Position numbers and translations under genes: made by a program. Positions 27,070-36,377 of a DNA stretch of 64,000 bases are shown one piece after another. The stretch spans positions 52,861-116,860 of the forward strand of contig NZ_JAMJXC010000017.1 of the NCBI RefSeq assembly GCF_023571765.1. Direction: 5' to 3'. The notes beneath the pieces are model-generated. The model searched no databases, had not been told where the DNA came from, and saw nothing but the letters and a program-made list of their open reading frames with translations. The stretch is from Xanthobacter aminoxidans (GTDB lineage Bacteria > Pseudomonadota > Alphaproteobacteria > Rhizobiales > Xanthobacteraceae). The number at the start of each line of letters is the position of its first letter. Within the stretch, counting starts at the first letter, position 1.

Positions 27070-27498
27070 ATGGTTGACACCCGCACCGCTCCCTACGGCC
27101 TCTTCATCCTGCGCCTCGCGCTTGGCATCATGTGGCTGTCGCACGGCCTGATGAAGATCTTCATCTTCACCGTTCCGGGCTTCGCTGGCTTCCTGTCCAG
27201 CAAGATGGGCCTGCCCGGCGCCCTCGCCATCCCCTTCATCGCCGTGGAAATCGTCGGCGGCCTGCTGCTCATCGGCGGCGTCTATGCCCGGCAGGTCGCC
27301 GTCCTGCTCATCCCCATGATGCTCGGCGCGCTCAGCTATCACCTGCCCAACGGCTGGGTGTTCTCCGCGCCCGGCGGCGGCTGGGAATATCCCGCCTTCC
27401 TCGTGGTCGGCCAGATCGTGCTGGCGCTGGCCGGCGAAGGCGCCTTCGCGGTGAAGCCCGCCGCGCTCCTGCCCACCCGCCGTGCTGCGGTGGCCTGA
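27070..27498 (+). CDS. DoxX family membrane protein
   Basis: The 142-residue protein has four hydrophobic segments and the DoxX pattern LRLALGIMWLSHGLMK, GLPGALAIPFIAVEIVGGLLLI and LSYHLPNGWVF. DoxX proteins are small membrane proteins linked to quinone or thiol redox stress. I chose the ATG at 27070, which follows CCGGAG; an in-frame ATG 33 bases upstream exists. It is divergent from the LysR gene, which probably controls it, and ends at a bidirectional terminator. Confidence 0.88.
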   Translation: MVDTRTAPYGLFILRLALGIMWLSHGLMKIFIFTVPGFAGFLSSKMGLPGALAIPFIAVEIVGGLLLIGGVYARQVAVLLIPMMLGALSYHLPNGWVFSAPGGGWEYPAFLVVGQIVLALAGEGAFAVKPAALLPTRRAAVA

Positions 27499-27513
27499 CA
27501 TTCCAGGTCCAAC

Positions 27514-27548
27514 AAAAAAGGCCGGCTCCGCGAGGGGCCGGCCTTTTT
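27514..27548. terminator. Bidirectional terminator, doxX / polyprenyl synthase
   Basis: GGCCGGC (27520-27526) pairs with GCCGGCC (27537-27543). A run of six A precedes and five T follow. It lies between convergent genes. Confidence 0.93.
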
Positions 27549-27566
27549 GCGTGAATGGTGCCGCTC

Positions 27567-28574
27567 TCAGTGGGCGCGGGAGAGGCAGAAGTCCACCGCC
27601 TCCATCAACGCCGCCTTGGCGGGGCCGGCGGGGAAGAGCGCGAGGGCATCCTTGGCGATGGCGCCGTAATGGCGGGCGCGCTCCACCGTGTCGGCAATGG
27701 CGCGATGCTTGGTCATCAGGCCGATGGCCTGATCGAGGTCCGCGGCGCTCGCCTCGCTGTTTTCCAGGCAACGCTGCCAGAAGGCGCGCTCCTTCTCATC
27801 ACCGCGGCGGAAGGCGAGCAGCACCGGCAGGGTGATCTTCCCCTCCCGGAAGTCGTCGCCCACGTTCTTGCCGAGCTTGGCCTGCGAGCCGCCATAGTCG
27901 AGGGCATCGTCCACCAGCTGGAAGGCGATGCCGAGATTCATGCCGTAGGAGCGGCAGGCCGCCTGCTCGGCCTTCGGCCGCTGGGCGAGGACGGCACCCA
28001 CCTCGCAGGCGGCGGCGAACAGTTCGGCCGTCTTGCCGCGGATGACGGCGAGATAGTCGTCCTCGGAGGTGGCGGTGTTCTTGGCGGCGGCGAGCTGCAT
28101 CACCTCGCCCTCGGCGATGACGCAGGCGGCAGTGGAGAGGATGTCGAGGCAGGTCATGGAGCCCACCTCCACCATCATCTTGAACGCCTGGCCCAGCAGG
28201 AAGTCGCCCACCAGCACGCTCGCCTCGTTGCCCCAGAGCTTGCGCGCGGCGAGCTTGCCCCGGCGCATGTCGCTCTCGTCCACCACGTCGTCATGGAGGA
28301 GGGTGGCGGTGTGCATGAACTCCACGGAGGCGGCGAGCTTCACGTGACCGTCGCCCCGGTAGCCCGCGAGCGCGGCGCAGGCGAGCGTCAGCATCGGCCG
28401 CAGACGCTTGCCGCCGGACGAGATGAGGTGGTTCGCCACCTCGGGAATCATGGCCACGTCGGAGCCGGTCCGCGCCAGGATGACGGCGTTGACCCGCTCC
28501 ATGTCCGTCTTCACCAAGGCGACCAGTGCCTCGAGCGACGGCTCGTTGGGCTCGAACGGAAGGACGACGGCCAA
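27567..28574 (-). CDS. ispB: Long-chain polyprenyl diphosphate synthase
   Basis: The 335-residue trans-prenyltransferase carries both aspartate-rich motifs, LLHDDVVDESDMRRG and FQLVDDALDYGG, plus GGKRLRP near residue 54. It extends farnesyl diphosphate with isopentenyl units to make the octaprenyl or decaprenyl side chain of ubiquinone. In alphaproteobacteria decaprenyl (Q10) is usual, so the product length is not settled by sequence. IspE, earlier in the same isoprenoid supply route, is also in the window (36.7 kb). Confidence 0.92.
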   Translation of the reverse strand: MAVVLPFEPNEPSLEALVALVKTDMERVNAVILARTGSDVAMIPEVANHLISSGGKRLRPMLTLACAALAGYRGDGHVKLAASVEFMHTATLLHDDVVDESDMRRGKLAARKLWGNEASVLVGDFLLGQAFKMMVEVGSMTCLDILSTAACVIAEGEVMQLAAAKNTATSEDDYLAVIRGKTAELFAAACEVGAVLAQRPKAEQAACRSYGMNLGIAFQLVDDALDYGGSQAKLGKNVGDDFREGKITLPVLLAFRRGDEKERAFWQRCLENSEASAADLDQAIGLMTKHRAIADTVERARHYGAIAKDALALFPAGPAKAALMEAVDFCLSRAH

Positions 28575-28699
28575 GAAACGCTCCCGCTTGTCAATCTTTG
28601 GGGCGCACCATAGGGATGCGGATGGGTTCCGTGCAAGCTCTGGCAGATCGCCTTTGGTTGCACCGGGCGCGCCAGTCGCCGCGATCGGAGGTCTGTACG

Positions 28700-28927
28700 A
28701 TGCAGGAGATGGTGCGGACCAACGATCTGGTGCTGCTCGGCGCCATAGAGGCGCTGCTCACGTCGGCCGATATCGGTCACATGGTCGCGGATGCCCATAT
28801 GAGCGTCCTGGAAGGCTCCATCGGCGTCTTTCCCCGTCGCCTGCTGGTTGTGGACGAGGACGTGCCGCGCGCGCGCCGCCTGCTGGTGGAGGCGGGATTC
28901 GGCGCGGCCCTGCGTGATGCCGGCTGA
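28700..28927 (+). CDS. DUF2007 small protein
   Basis: The 75-residue protein is of the DUF2007 type (putative signal-transducing protein). The compact alpha-beta pattern includes VRTNDLVLLGAIEALL and a late FPRRLLVVDEDVPRARRLL. GGAGG lies 9 bases before the ATG. Its last 11 bases overlap the start of the trmN6-like gene, so the two are translated together. In related bacteria this small gene commonly precedes a methyltransferase of this type. Function unknown. Confidence 0.85.
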   Translation: MQEMVRTNDLVLLGAIEALLTSADIGHMVADAHMSVLEGSIGVFPRRLLVVDEDVPRARRLLVEAGFGAALRDAG

Positions 28928-29675
28928 AGCCGCCGCCCTGTCCACCGACAGCGTGCTCGGTGGGAGATTGACGCTGCGGCAAATGGTTTCGGGCCACCGC
29001 GTCGGGCACGACGCGCTGCTGCTCGCCGCCTTCGCGCCGGCTGATCGGCGCACCGCGGTGGACCTCGGGACAGGAGTGGGCAGTGCCGGCCTCGCCTTCC
29101 TCGCCCGTGTTCCGGAGGCGCGTGCCACGCTGGTGGAGATCGATCCCGCCCTCGCTGCACTGGCGGCGGAGAATGCGGCGCTCAACGGCTTGGACGGGCG
29201 GGCGCAGGTGGTGACGGCGGATGTCGCTTGCCTCGGGAGGCCTGCGGGGCCGGATGCGCCGGGGAAGGGCGCGGCGGACCTGGTGCTCGCCAACCCGCCC
29301 TTCAATGCCGACACCCGCCACCGCACCTCTCCCGATGAGGCCCGTGCCCGCGCCCACATGGCGGATGCCGACCTTCTCGCCGAATGGGTTCGCGCCGCTG
29401 ACCGCTGCCTCGGCGCGAAAGGCGTGCTCTGCCTGATCCATCGCCCCGAGGCGCTGGCGGACATTCTCGCCGCGCTGGCGAAAGGATTCGGCGCCGTGGA
29501 GATCCTTCCCGTCCACCCTCGCCCCGACCGGCCGTCGGTGCGGCTGCTGGTGCGGGCGATGAAGGGGCGGCGCACGCCGCCCGCGCTCCTGCCAGGCCTC
29601 GTGCTGGCCGGGGCGGACGGCGTACCGACGCCGCAGGCCGAGGCGGTTCTGCGCGACGGCGCGGCGTTGCGCTGA
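28917..29675 (+). CDS. trmN6: tRNA1(Val) adenine-37 N6-methyltransferase family
   Basis: The 252-residue class I SAM methyltransferase has motif I VDLGTGVGSAG (about 42-52) and the catalytic NPPF motif (LANPPFN), as in YfiC/TrmN6, which methylates N6 of A37 in tRNA1(Val). The N-terminal LTLRQMVSGHRVGHDALLLAA is characteristic of this family. It overlaps the DUF2007 gene by 11 bases. An N6-adenine or rRNA target other than tRNA-Val remains possible. Confidence 0.88.
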   Translation: MPAEAAALSTDSVLGGRLTLRQMVSGHRVGHDALLLAAFAPADRRTAVDLGTGVGSAGLAFLARVPEARATLVEIDPALAALAAENAALNGLDGRAQVVTADVACLGRPAGPDAPGKGAADLVLANPPFNADTRHRTSPDEARARAHMADADLLAEWVRAADRCLGAKGVLCLIHRPEALADILAALAKGFGAVEILPVHPRPDRPSVRLLVRAMKGRRTPPALLPGLVLAGADGVPTPQAEAVLRDGAALR

Positions 29676-29707
29676 CGCGCGATCAGGGCGCGGTCCTTGG
29701 CGTCGGG

Positions 29708-29755
29708 GGCGCCTTGAGGGCGCGGTCTCGACAAGGAATGGCGCCTTGAGGGCGC
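29708..29755. repeat. Short direct repeat with hairpin potential
   Basis: GGCGCCTTGAGGGCGC occurs at 29708-29723 and again at 29740-29755, in the gap before the S49 peptidase gene. Each copy can fold through its GGCGCC ends. It may be a weak terminator for trmN6. Confidence 0.6.
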
Positions 29756-29780
29756 CATGGGGAGGCCCTACATCTCGGGC

Positions 29781-30650
29781 ATGGCCGAATTTCTTTCCTC
29801 CCTGTCGCGCCGCGCCCGCGGTCTCCTTCCCAGAAAATGGCGCACCGATGCGCCCCTCGTGCCGGTGGTGCGTCTGTCCGGCCCCATCGGCATGACCTCG
29901 CCTTTCTCGCGCAGCATGTCGCTCGCCAGCACGGCGCAGGCGCTGGAGAAGGCCTTCGGCATGAAGGAGGCGCCCGCCGTGGCGCTGCTCATCAATTCGC
30001 CGGGCGGTTCGCCGGTGCAGTCCCACCTCATCTTCCGCCGCATCCGCGCGCTGGCGGAGGAGAAGGAGAAGCACGTCTTCGCCTTCGTGGAGGATGCGGC
30101 GGCCTCGGGCGGCTACATGATCGCCTGCGCGGCCGACGAGATCTTCGCCGATCCCTGCTCCATCGTCGGCTCCATCGGGGTGGTGACGGCGGGCTTCGGC
30201 TTCGACAGGGCCATCGAGAAGCTGGGCATCGAGCGGCGCGTCTACACCGCCGGCGAGCGCAAGGTGACGCTGGACCCCTTCCGCCCCACCCAGCCGGAAG
30301 ACGTGGAGCGGCTCGACCAATTGCTGAAGGAGCTGCACACCGTATTCGCCGACCTTGTGAAGTCGCGCCGCGGCGATGCGCTGATGGGCGATGACGAGAC
30401 GCTGTTCTCCGGCGAGTTCTGGCTGGGCACGCAGGCCGTGGGCCTCGGCCTCGTGGATGGCCTCGGCGACGTGCGCGGCATCCTGAAGGCGCGCTACGGC
30501 ACGGACACGACGCTGAAGCTGGTGCAGGGGTCCACCGGGTTCCTGCCCAAGCGCCCCACGGGCTTTGCCGGCGCGCTCGCCCGCGAAGCTGCGCTGGGCG
30601 CCGCAGCTGCGGTGGAGGAACGCGCGCTGTGGAGCCGGCTGGGGCTGTAG
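29781..30650 (+). CDS. S49 family (SppA/SohB-like) membrane serine peptidase
   Basis: The 289-residue protein has the peptidase S49 core: VALLINSPGGSPVQS (oxyanion region), DAAASGGYMIACAADEIFA with the nucleophilic serine, and GIERRVYTAGERKVTLDPF with the likely general-base lysine. Enzymes of this group degrade signal peptides or membrane protein fragments. Unlike SppA itself there is no obvious N-terminal membrane anchor. The start could be 24 bases earlier (ATG 29757). Confidence 0.88.
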   Translation: MAEFLSSLSRRARGLLPRKWRTDAPLVPVVRLSGPIGMTSPFSRSMSLASTAQALEKAFGMKEAPAVALLINSPGGSPVQSHLIFRRIRALAEEKEKHVFAFVEDAAASGGYMIACAADEIFADPCSIVGSIGVVTAGFGFDRAIEKLGIERRVYTAGERKVTLDPFRPTQPEDVERLDQLLKELHTVFADLVKSRRGDALMGDDETLFSGEFWLGTQAVGLGLVDGLGDVRGILKARYGTDTTLKLVQGSTGFLPKRPTGFAGALAREAALGAAAAVEERALWSRLGL

Positions 30651-30765
30651 CCGTCGCCTGTCCGGCGCGCCCGGCGAGAGGCTGGTTGCCGATTGATCAG
30701 GCAGAACGGGCGCATGCCCGTTTCTTGCCCTTTCGCCTTGTGCGGGGCGGGGTTACATCCGAAGC

Positions 30766-32430
30766 ATGACCGAGCCCGCCGATACCCTTCTCATTGCCAT
30801 CGCCCAGCTCAACCCGACGGTCGGCGATGTCTCCGGCAATCTCGCCATCGCCCGACGCGCCCGGCAGACCGCGGGCGAGGCGGGGGCGGACCTCGTGGTG
30901 TTTCCCGAGCTCTTCATCGCCGGCTACCCGGCCGAGGATCTGGTGCTGAAACCGGCCTTCCTCGCGGCCTGCCAGGAGGCGGTGGAGGCGCTCGCCGCCG
31001 AGACTGCCACCGGCCCGGCCGTGCTCATCGGCGCGCCGTGGGTGGAGGAGGGGCGGCTTTTCAACTCCGTGCTGCTGCTGGAGGAGGGGGAAATCTCCGC
31101 CGTGCGGCATAAGGTGGATCTGCCCAATTACGGCGTGTTCGATGAGAAGCGCGTGTTTGCCGCCGGCCCTCTGCCGGGACCGATCCCGTTCAAGGGCGTG
31201 CGGCTCGGCGTGCCCATCTGCGAGGACATATGGGGGCCGGACGTGGTGGAATGCCTCGCCGAGACGGGCGCGGAAATCCTCATCGTTCCCAACGGCTCGC
31301 CCTATCGCCGCTCGGTCTATGCGGAGCGCGAGAACATTGCCGTCGCCCGTGTGGTGGAGAGCCGCCTGCCGCTGCTCTACGTGAACCAGGTGGGCGGGCA
31401 GGACGAACTGGTGTTCGACGGCGCCTCCTTCGTCCTCAACGCCGACCGCTTCCCTGCCTTGCAGTTCCCCGGCTTCGTCGAGCGCGTCCGCCTCTCCCGC
31501 TGGCAGCGCTTCGAGGACACCTGGCGCTGCCTCGGCGGCAATCTCGTGGAGGCCATGGAGGGCGACGAGGCCGATTATGCCGCCTGCGTCGTGGGCCTCA
31601 GGGATTATGTGAACAAGAACGGCTTCCCCGGCGTGGTGCTGGGCCTGTCGGGCGGCATCGATTCCGCTTTGTGCGCGGCCATGGCGGTGGATGCCCTGGG
31701 GCCGGAGCGGGTGCGCTGCCTGATGCTGCCCTACCGCTTCACGTCGGAAGACAGCCTCAAGGACGCCGCAGCCGTGGCCGGGGCGCTGGGCGTGCGCTAC
31801 GAGGTCGTGCCCATCGCGCCTGCGGTGGAGGGGCTGGAAGCGGTGCTGGCGCCGCTGTTCGCGGGCACCGAACGGGACGTGACGGAGGAGAATTTGCAGG
31901 CCCGCGTGCGCGGCACGCTGCTCATGTCCGTCTCCAACAAGTTCGGCGCCATGGTGCTGACCACCGGCAACAAGTCGGAGATGTCCACCGGCTACGCCAC
32001 GCTCTATGGCGACATGAACGGGGGCTTCAACCCCATCAAGGACCTGTACAAGACCGAGGTGCTGCGCCTCGCCCGCCTGCGCAACCGCTGGAAGCCGGCC
32101 GAGGCGCAGGGGCCGGACGGCATCGTCATCCCCGATCACCTCATCGACAAGCCGCCGAGTGCGGAGTTGCGCGAGGGCCAGACGGACGCGGACGCGCTGC
32201 CGCCCTATCCTATGCTCGACACCATCCTCGCTCGGCTGGTGGAGGGCGAGAGTTCGGTGGACGAGATCGTCGCCGACGGCTTCGACGCCGCCATCGTGGC
32301 CCGCGTGTTGCGCCTGCTCACCGGTGCCGAATACAAGCGCCGTCAGGCCGCGCCGGGGGTGAAGGTGACGGGACGCAACTTCGGCCGCGACCGCCGCTAT
32401 CCCATCACCAACCGGTTCCGCGAGGAATAG
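30766..32430 (+). CDS. nadE: Glutamine-dependent NAD+ synthetase
   Basis: The 554-residue two-domain enzyme starts with a nitrilase-type glutaminase (Glu48 in VVFPELFIAG, Cys in VPICEDIW), which releases ammonia from glutamine. The C-terminal synthetase has the PP-loop LGLSGGIDSAL and later TTGNKSEMSTGYATLYGDMNG. It amidates nicotinic acid adenine dinucleotide to NAD+. The length fits the short glutamine-dependent bacterial type. It stands alone between the S49 peptidase and the TetR gene. Confidence 0.96.
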   Translation: MTEPADTLLIAIAQLNPTVGDVSGNLAIARRARQTAGEAGADLVVFPELFIAGYPAEDLVLKPAFLAACQEAVEALAAETATGPAVLIGAPWVEEGRLFNSVLLLEEGEISAVRHKVDLPNYGVFDEKRVFAAGPLPGPIPFKGVRLGVPICEDIWGPDVVECLAETGAEILIVPNGSPYRRSVYAERENIAVARVVESRLPLLYVNQVGGQDELVFDGASFVLNADRFPALQFPGFVERVRLSRWQRFEDTWRCLGGNLVEAMEGDEADYAACVVGLRDYVNKNGFPGVVLGLSGGIDSALCAAMAVDALGPERVRCLMLPYRFTSEDSLKDAAAVAGALGVRYEVVPIAPAVEGLEAVLAPLFAGTERDVTEENLQARVRGTLLMSVSNKFGAMVLTTGNKSEMSTGYATLYGDMNGGFNPIKDLYKTEVLRLARLRNRWKPAEAQGPDGIVIPDHLIDKPPSAELREGQTDADALPPYPMLDTILARLVEGESSVDEIVADGFDAAIVARVLRLLTGAEYKRRQAAPGVKVTGRNFGRDRRYPITNRFREE

Positions 32431-32452
32431 CCCGACCGGTGCTTGACGAATG

Positions 32453-32494
32453 TAGGTCAGTCGTCCTAATTCTGGAAATAGGACAATTGACCTA
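32453..32494. promoter_or_regulatory. Double palindromic operator over the tetR promoter
   Basis: Two related 16-base palindromes, TAGGTCAGTCGTCCTA (32453-32468) and TAGGACAATTGACCTA (32479-32494), are separated by 10 bases. Together they form a symmetric block centred at 32473.5. A TTGACG at 32443-32448 and a TAATTC at about 32467 are candidate -35/-10 elements, so repressor binding would block the promoter. The block ends 10 bases before the tetR ATG. Confidence 0.82.
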
Positions 32495-32504
32495 GGCGGT
32501 TCCC

Positions 32505-33089
32505 ATGCCTGCGAGCGACACCCGCGCCGCCATCGTCGAGGCGGCGGATCGGCTGTTCTACGAGACCGGCTTCGCCTCCACTTCGTTCGCCGACATTGCC
32601 GCGGCAGTGAAGCTCTCGCGCGGCAATTTCTATTATCATTTCAAGAGCAAGGACGAGATCCTCGCGGCCGTGATCGCGCTGCGGCTGGAGCGTACCCGGA
32701 AGCTCCTCGCGCAGTGGGAAGACGAGGGAGACGATGCGGAGGCGCGCATCCTCAGCTTCGTCGGCATCCTCATCGCCAATCGCACCAAGATCATGCGTTT
32801 CGGCTGCCCGGTCGGCACGCTCTGCAACGAGCTGGCGAAGCTCGATCATGCCGCCGGCGCCGACGCCGCGCGGCTGTTCACCCTGTTCCGCGACTGGCTC
32901 GCGCGCCAGTTCCGCGCTCTCGGGCACGGGGAAGACGAGGCCGCCCGCCTCGCCATGCACCTCCTCGCCCGCAGCCAGGGGGTGGCGACGCTCGCCAGTT
33001 CCATCGGCGATGACGCCTTCATCGATGCCGAAGTGGCCGAGATGCGCAGTTTCGTCGCCATCCATCGCTGTCCCGCCGCTCACGCCTGA
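32505..33089 (+). CDS. TetR-family transcriptional repressor
   Basis: The 194-residue protein has a TetR helix-turn-helix (FYETGFASTSFADIAAAVKLSRGNFYYHFKSKDEIL, about 19-54). The C-terminal ligand domain has a C-P-V-G-T segment (GCPVGTLCNELAKLD) like that of NemR-type regulators, which sense electrophiles through cysteine. Two palindromic operator-like sites overlap its own promoter, so it should repress itself and the YciI gene 12 bases downstream. Confidence 0.92.
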   Translation: MPASDTRAAIVEAADRLFYETGFASTSFADIAAAVKLSRGNFYYHFKSKDEILAAVIALRLERTRKLLAQWEDEGDDAEARILSFVGILIANRTKIMRFGCPVGTLCNELAKLDHAAGADAARLFTLFRDWLARQFRALGHGEDEAARLAMHLLARSQGVATLASSIGDDAFIDAEVAEMRSFVAIHRCPAAHA

Positions 33090-33101
33090 AGAGGGGAAAC
33101 C

Positions 33102-33389
33102 ATGTTCGTCGTCTTGCTGCGCTTTGCCGCCAACCGTGCCGCCGCCCCGCGCCTGATGGACGGGCACAATGCCTGGCTGCGGAAAGGTTTTGACGAGGGA
33201 AGCTTCCTGCTCGCGGGCGGCATCGAGCCCAAGGCCGGCGGCGCCATCCTCGCCACCGCCGCCTCTCGCGCCGAGGTCGAGGCCCGGATCGCGGAAGACC
33301 CGTTCGTCGCCGAGGGCGTGGTCGCGGCGGAGATCATCGAGATCGCACCCGGCCGCACGGACCCGCGGCTCGCCTTCCTCGCCGCCTGA
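33102..33389 (+). CDS. YciI-like protein
   Basis: The 95-residue ferredoxin-like-fold protein of the YCII family starts FVVLLRF, with the conserved MDGHNAWLRKGFDEGSFLLAGG where His is the expected catalytic residue. The function of such proteins is mostly unknown; some act as small hydrolases or dehalogenases. It is in one unit with the TetR repressor and probably answers the same signal. GAGGGGAAA precedes the ATG. Confidence 0.88.
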   Translation: MFVVLLRFAANRAAAPRLMDGHNAWLRKGFDEGSFLLAGGIEPKAGGAILATAASRAEVEARIAEDPFVAEGVVAAEIIEIAPGRTDPRLAFLAA

Positions 33390-33528
33390 GCGCGCGAGGG
33401 AGGCGCAATCCTACCGCCCTAAAGGCTTCGCAGATTTCTCTTTTCCTTGTGCGGACTTAGCCGGAGGTGTCTAGCCACGGGGCGGCGCTGACGTTACGGT
33501 TGCGCCGGATACAACCGGGCTGGTCGCG

Positions 33529-36276
33529 ATGGATGAGTGGGCGCTTCTTGTTCTGGTGGTTCTCGCCTTTCCGGTGATGGCCCTGGTGGGCTTCATCATG
33601 GCGCTGAAGAGCCGGGGCCGCATTCGCGTGCTGGAGGCACGGGTCGCGGCGCTGGAGGCTCAAGCAGGGCTGGCGCCGGCCGCTGCGTCCGCTCCTGCCT
33701 GGACCCACACGCCACCGGCCGCCGTGCCGCAGGCGAAGGAAAGTCCGCTGGCGCGCCTCGCACGGCCGCCCGAGCCGATCGATGCGGGAAGCGAGCCGCC
33801 CGCTGCGCCGTCGCCTCTGTTTCCCGCGCCCGAGGCGGATGCCCCGGCCGCTCCCCCCGCGCCGCCCCCGCCTGCCATCGATGCCGCCAAGCTCAAGGAG
33901 CGGCTGGCGGGCTTCGAGGAGAAGGTCGGCGCACGTTGGGCGGTGTGGGTCGGCGGCCTTGCTTTGGCGCTGGGCGGCGTGTTCCTGGTGCGTTTCGCGG
34001 TGGAGCAGGACCTGATCGGGCCGGGGCTGCGGGTCAGCCTTGGCCTGCTGCTGGCTCTTTTCCTGCTCGGTGCCGGCGAATGGCTGCGCCGTCGCGAGGG
34101 CAAGGACCCCGCCGCGCCCATCACCAGCCTGCGCGGGCTGGTGCCGGATGTGCCGAGCATCCTCACCGCCGCCGGCACCATGACCGCCTTCGGCAGCATC
34201 TTCGCCGCCTATGAGCTCTACCATCTCATTCCGCCGCAGGCCGCCTTCCTGCTGCTCGCCGCCACCGGTGTCGCCACTTTGCTGGCGGCCCTGCTGCATG
34301 GGCCGGCGCTGGGCGCGCTCGGTTTCGTCGGCGCGGCGCTGACGCCCTTCCTCGTCACCACCAGTTCGCCCAACGCCTGGGGCGTGGCGCTGCTCATCGC
34401 CGTGGTCGGGGCGAGTGCGCTGGGCGTCGCGCGCATCCGCCGCTGGCGCGGGCTCGCGCTCCTCGCCATCGCCGGCATGGTGGCCTGGGGGCTCACCCTC
34501 ATCGCATTCGAGGTGCCGCAGGCGGTGACGGCTTCCGGTGCGCTCGGCCTCGTGCTGCTGGCGCTCACCGCCGCGCTTCTGGCGCCGGGCTTCCTGTGGG
34601 GGCCGGAGGCGGGCGAGCGGCCGGAGCCGGTCTCCATCCTCGGCGCGGTGGGCGCGCTTGCCGTCATGGCCGCCGCAGCGGTGGACGGGAACGTCGCCGC
34701 CGGCCCGCTGGCCGTGTTCGTCGTTGGCGCCGTGGGCGTGCTCGCGCTGGCGTGGCGGGTGCGGCCGATGACCTTCGCCACCTTCGCGGTGGCGCTGCTG
34801 GCCCCCGCGATCCTCACCCAATGGGTGTTCCCGCCCGATGCCGGCTCCACCCTCGCGCCGGCCGGCCCCATGGCCGGTGCGGTGGCCGAGCCGGAGCGTC
34901 TCTCCATCGGCCATTTCATGGTCTTCGCCTTCGCCATGGGCGCGCTGATGCTATCCGCCGGAGCGCTGGGCGCCGGGCGGGGCGGGCGCAGCCGCACGGT
35001 GCTCGGCTGGGCGGTGACGGGGACGGTCGGCCCGGTGCTGATGCTGATCGCCGCCTATGCGCGGCTCACGGAGCTGGAACGCAGCCTGCCGTTTGCGGCG
35101 CTGGCGCTGGCGCTCGCCTTCCTCTTCACCCTCGGGGCGGAACGGCTGCTGAACGCCGCGCGCACCCACGCCGCCACCGTGTTCGCCGCGGCCGGCGTGG
35201 TGAGCCTGTCGCTGGCGCTCACCTTCGCGCTGGAGAAAGGCTGGCTCACGGTGAGCCTCGCGCTCGCCGCCTGCGGCGTCGCCTGGGTTTCCACCATCCG
35301 CCCGCTGCCGGGGCTGCGGCAGTTCTCGGCGGCCCTCGGCGTCGTCGTGCTCTCCCGCATCGTCTGGCTTCCCACCATTGCCGTTGATCCGGGCACGACG
35401 CCCATCTTCAACTGGCTTCTGTGGGGCTATGGCGTGCCGGCGCTGGCATTCGCCGCGGCCGCCTTCTTCCTCGCCAGGAGCAGGGACGACTGGGCGCGGC
35501 GGGTGCATGAATGCCTCGCCCTGATCTTCGCCATGCTGCTGGCGGCGACCGAAGTGCGCCACCTCGCCCATGGCGGCGACATCTATGCGGTCGGCACCCG
35601 GCTGTTCGAGACCGGCCTGCTGGCAGTGGTCTATGGCGCCTATGCGGTGGGCCTCTCGCGCCTCGCCAATGTCACCGGGCGTGGCTTCTACCGGCTGTTC
35701 TCGGACATCGTGGCTGCGGCGGCGACCGTCTGCGCGCTCAACGGCCTCATCGAGACCAACCCGTTCGCCACCGGCGAGGCGGTGGGAGGGCCGATCTTCA
35801 ACGATCTCCTCATTGCCTATGCCCTGCCGGCCGGGCTCGCCGTGGCTTTCGCGGCCGGCCAGCCCCCGACGCGGCCGCGCGTGCGGACGGCGGGATGGGT
35901 GATCGCCGGGGTGCTTGCGCTCGCCTACGTCACGCTGGAGGTGAGCCGCCTGTTCCAGGGGCCTGTGCTGGCGGGCGACGCCATCTCCTCCGCCGAATGG
36001 TATGCGTGGTCGGCGGCGTGGCTGGTGTTCGGCATGGTGCTGCTGGCGCTGGGCCTGTGGCGCGGCTCGCGCACGCTGCGCCTCGCTTCGGCCGCGGTGA
36101 TGGTGGCGACCGTGCTGAAGGTCTTCCTCTCCGATATGGCGGATCTGGAAGGCGTGCTGCGCGCCGTCTCCTTCATCGGCCTCGGGCTGGTGCTGGTGGC
36201 CATGGGGTGGGTCTACCAGCGCCTGCTGGCGCGGGAGAAGGTGGCGTCGGCGCCGGGGGCACCGCCTTCGGCGTGA
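33529..36276 (+). CDS. DUF2339 large polytopic membrane protein
   Basis: The 915-residue protein starts with one membrane segment (LLVLVVLAFPVMALVGFIMAL), then a short coiled coil, a proline/alanine-rich linker (about 50-120) and more than 20 hydrophobic segments. WAVWVGGLALALGGVFLVRFAVE at about 140-162 matches the start of the DUF2339 domain. The function is unknown; it sits in the inner membrane. It is a single-gene unit. Codon use and GC content are like its neighbours. Confidence 0.87.
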   Translation: MDEWALLVLVVLAFPVMALVGFIMALKSRGRIRVLEARVAALEAQAGLAPAAASAPAWTHTPPAAVPQAKESPLARLARPPEPIDAGSEPPAAPSPLFPAPEADAPAAPPAPPPPAIDAAKLKERLAGFEEKVGARWAVWVGGLALALGGVFLVRFAVEQDLIGPGLRVSLGLLLALFLLGAGEWLRRREGKDPAAPITSLRGLVPDVPSILTAAGTMTAFGSIFAAYELYHLIPPQAAFLLLAATGVATLLAALLHGPALGALGFVGAALTPFLVTTSSPNAWGVALLIAVVGASALGVARIRRWRGLALLAIAGMVAWGLTLIAFEVPQAVTASGALGLVLLALTAALLAPGFLWGPEAGERPEPVSILGAVGALAVMAAAAVDGNVAAGPLAVFVVGAVGVLALAWRVRPMTFATFAVALLAPAILTQWVFPPDAGSTLAPAGPMAGAVAEPERLSIGHFMVFAFAMGALMLSAGALGAGRGGRSRTVLGWAVTGTVGPVLMLIAAYARLTELERSLPFAALALALAFLFTLGAERLLNAARTHAATVFAAAGVVSLSLALTFALEKGWLTVSLALAACGVAWVSTIRPLPGLRQFSAALGVVVLSRIVWLPTIAVDPGTTPIFNWLLWGYGVPALAFAAAAFFLARSRDDWARRVHECLALIFAMLLAATEVRHLAHGGDIYAVGTRLFETGLLAVVYGAYAVGLSRLANVTGRGFYRLFSDIVAAAATVCALNGLIETNPFATGEAVGGPIFNDLLIAYALPAGLAVAFAAGQPPTRPRVRTAGWVIAGVLALAYVTLEVSRLFQGPVLAGDAISSAEWYAWSAAWLVFGMVLLALGLWRGSRTLRLASAAVMVATVLKVFLSDMADLEGVLRAVSFIGLGLVLVAMGWVYQRLLAREKVASAPGAPPSA

Positions 36277-36299
36277 TGGGTTGCTTCGGCGCGGTGCTT

Positions 36300-36350
36300 C
36301 GCTCAAGCGCCGCGCGGGCCAGGTTGGCCTCGCTCAAGCGCCGCGCGGGC
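36300..36350. repeat. Two 20-bp direct repeats
   Basis: CGCTCAAGCGCCGCGCGGGC occurs at 36300-36319 and 36331-36350, in the gap between DUF2339 and ynfA. It is perfectly repeated with an 11-base spacer. Confidence 0.9.
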
Positions 36351-36377
36351 TTCAACCGGCGCCCGTGCCGCGCAGCC

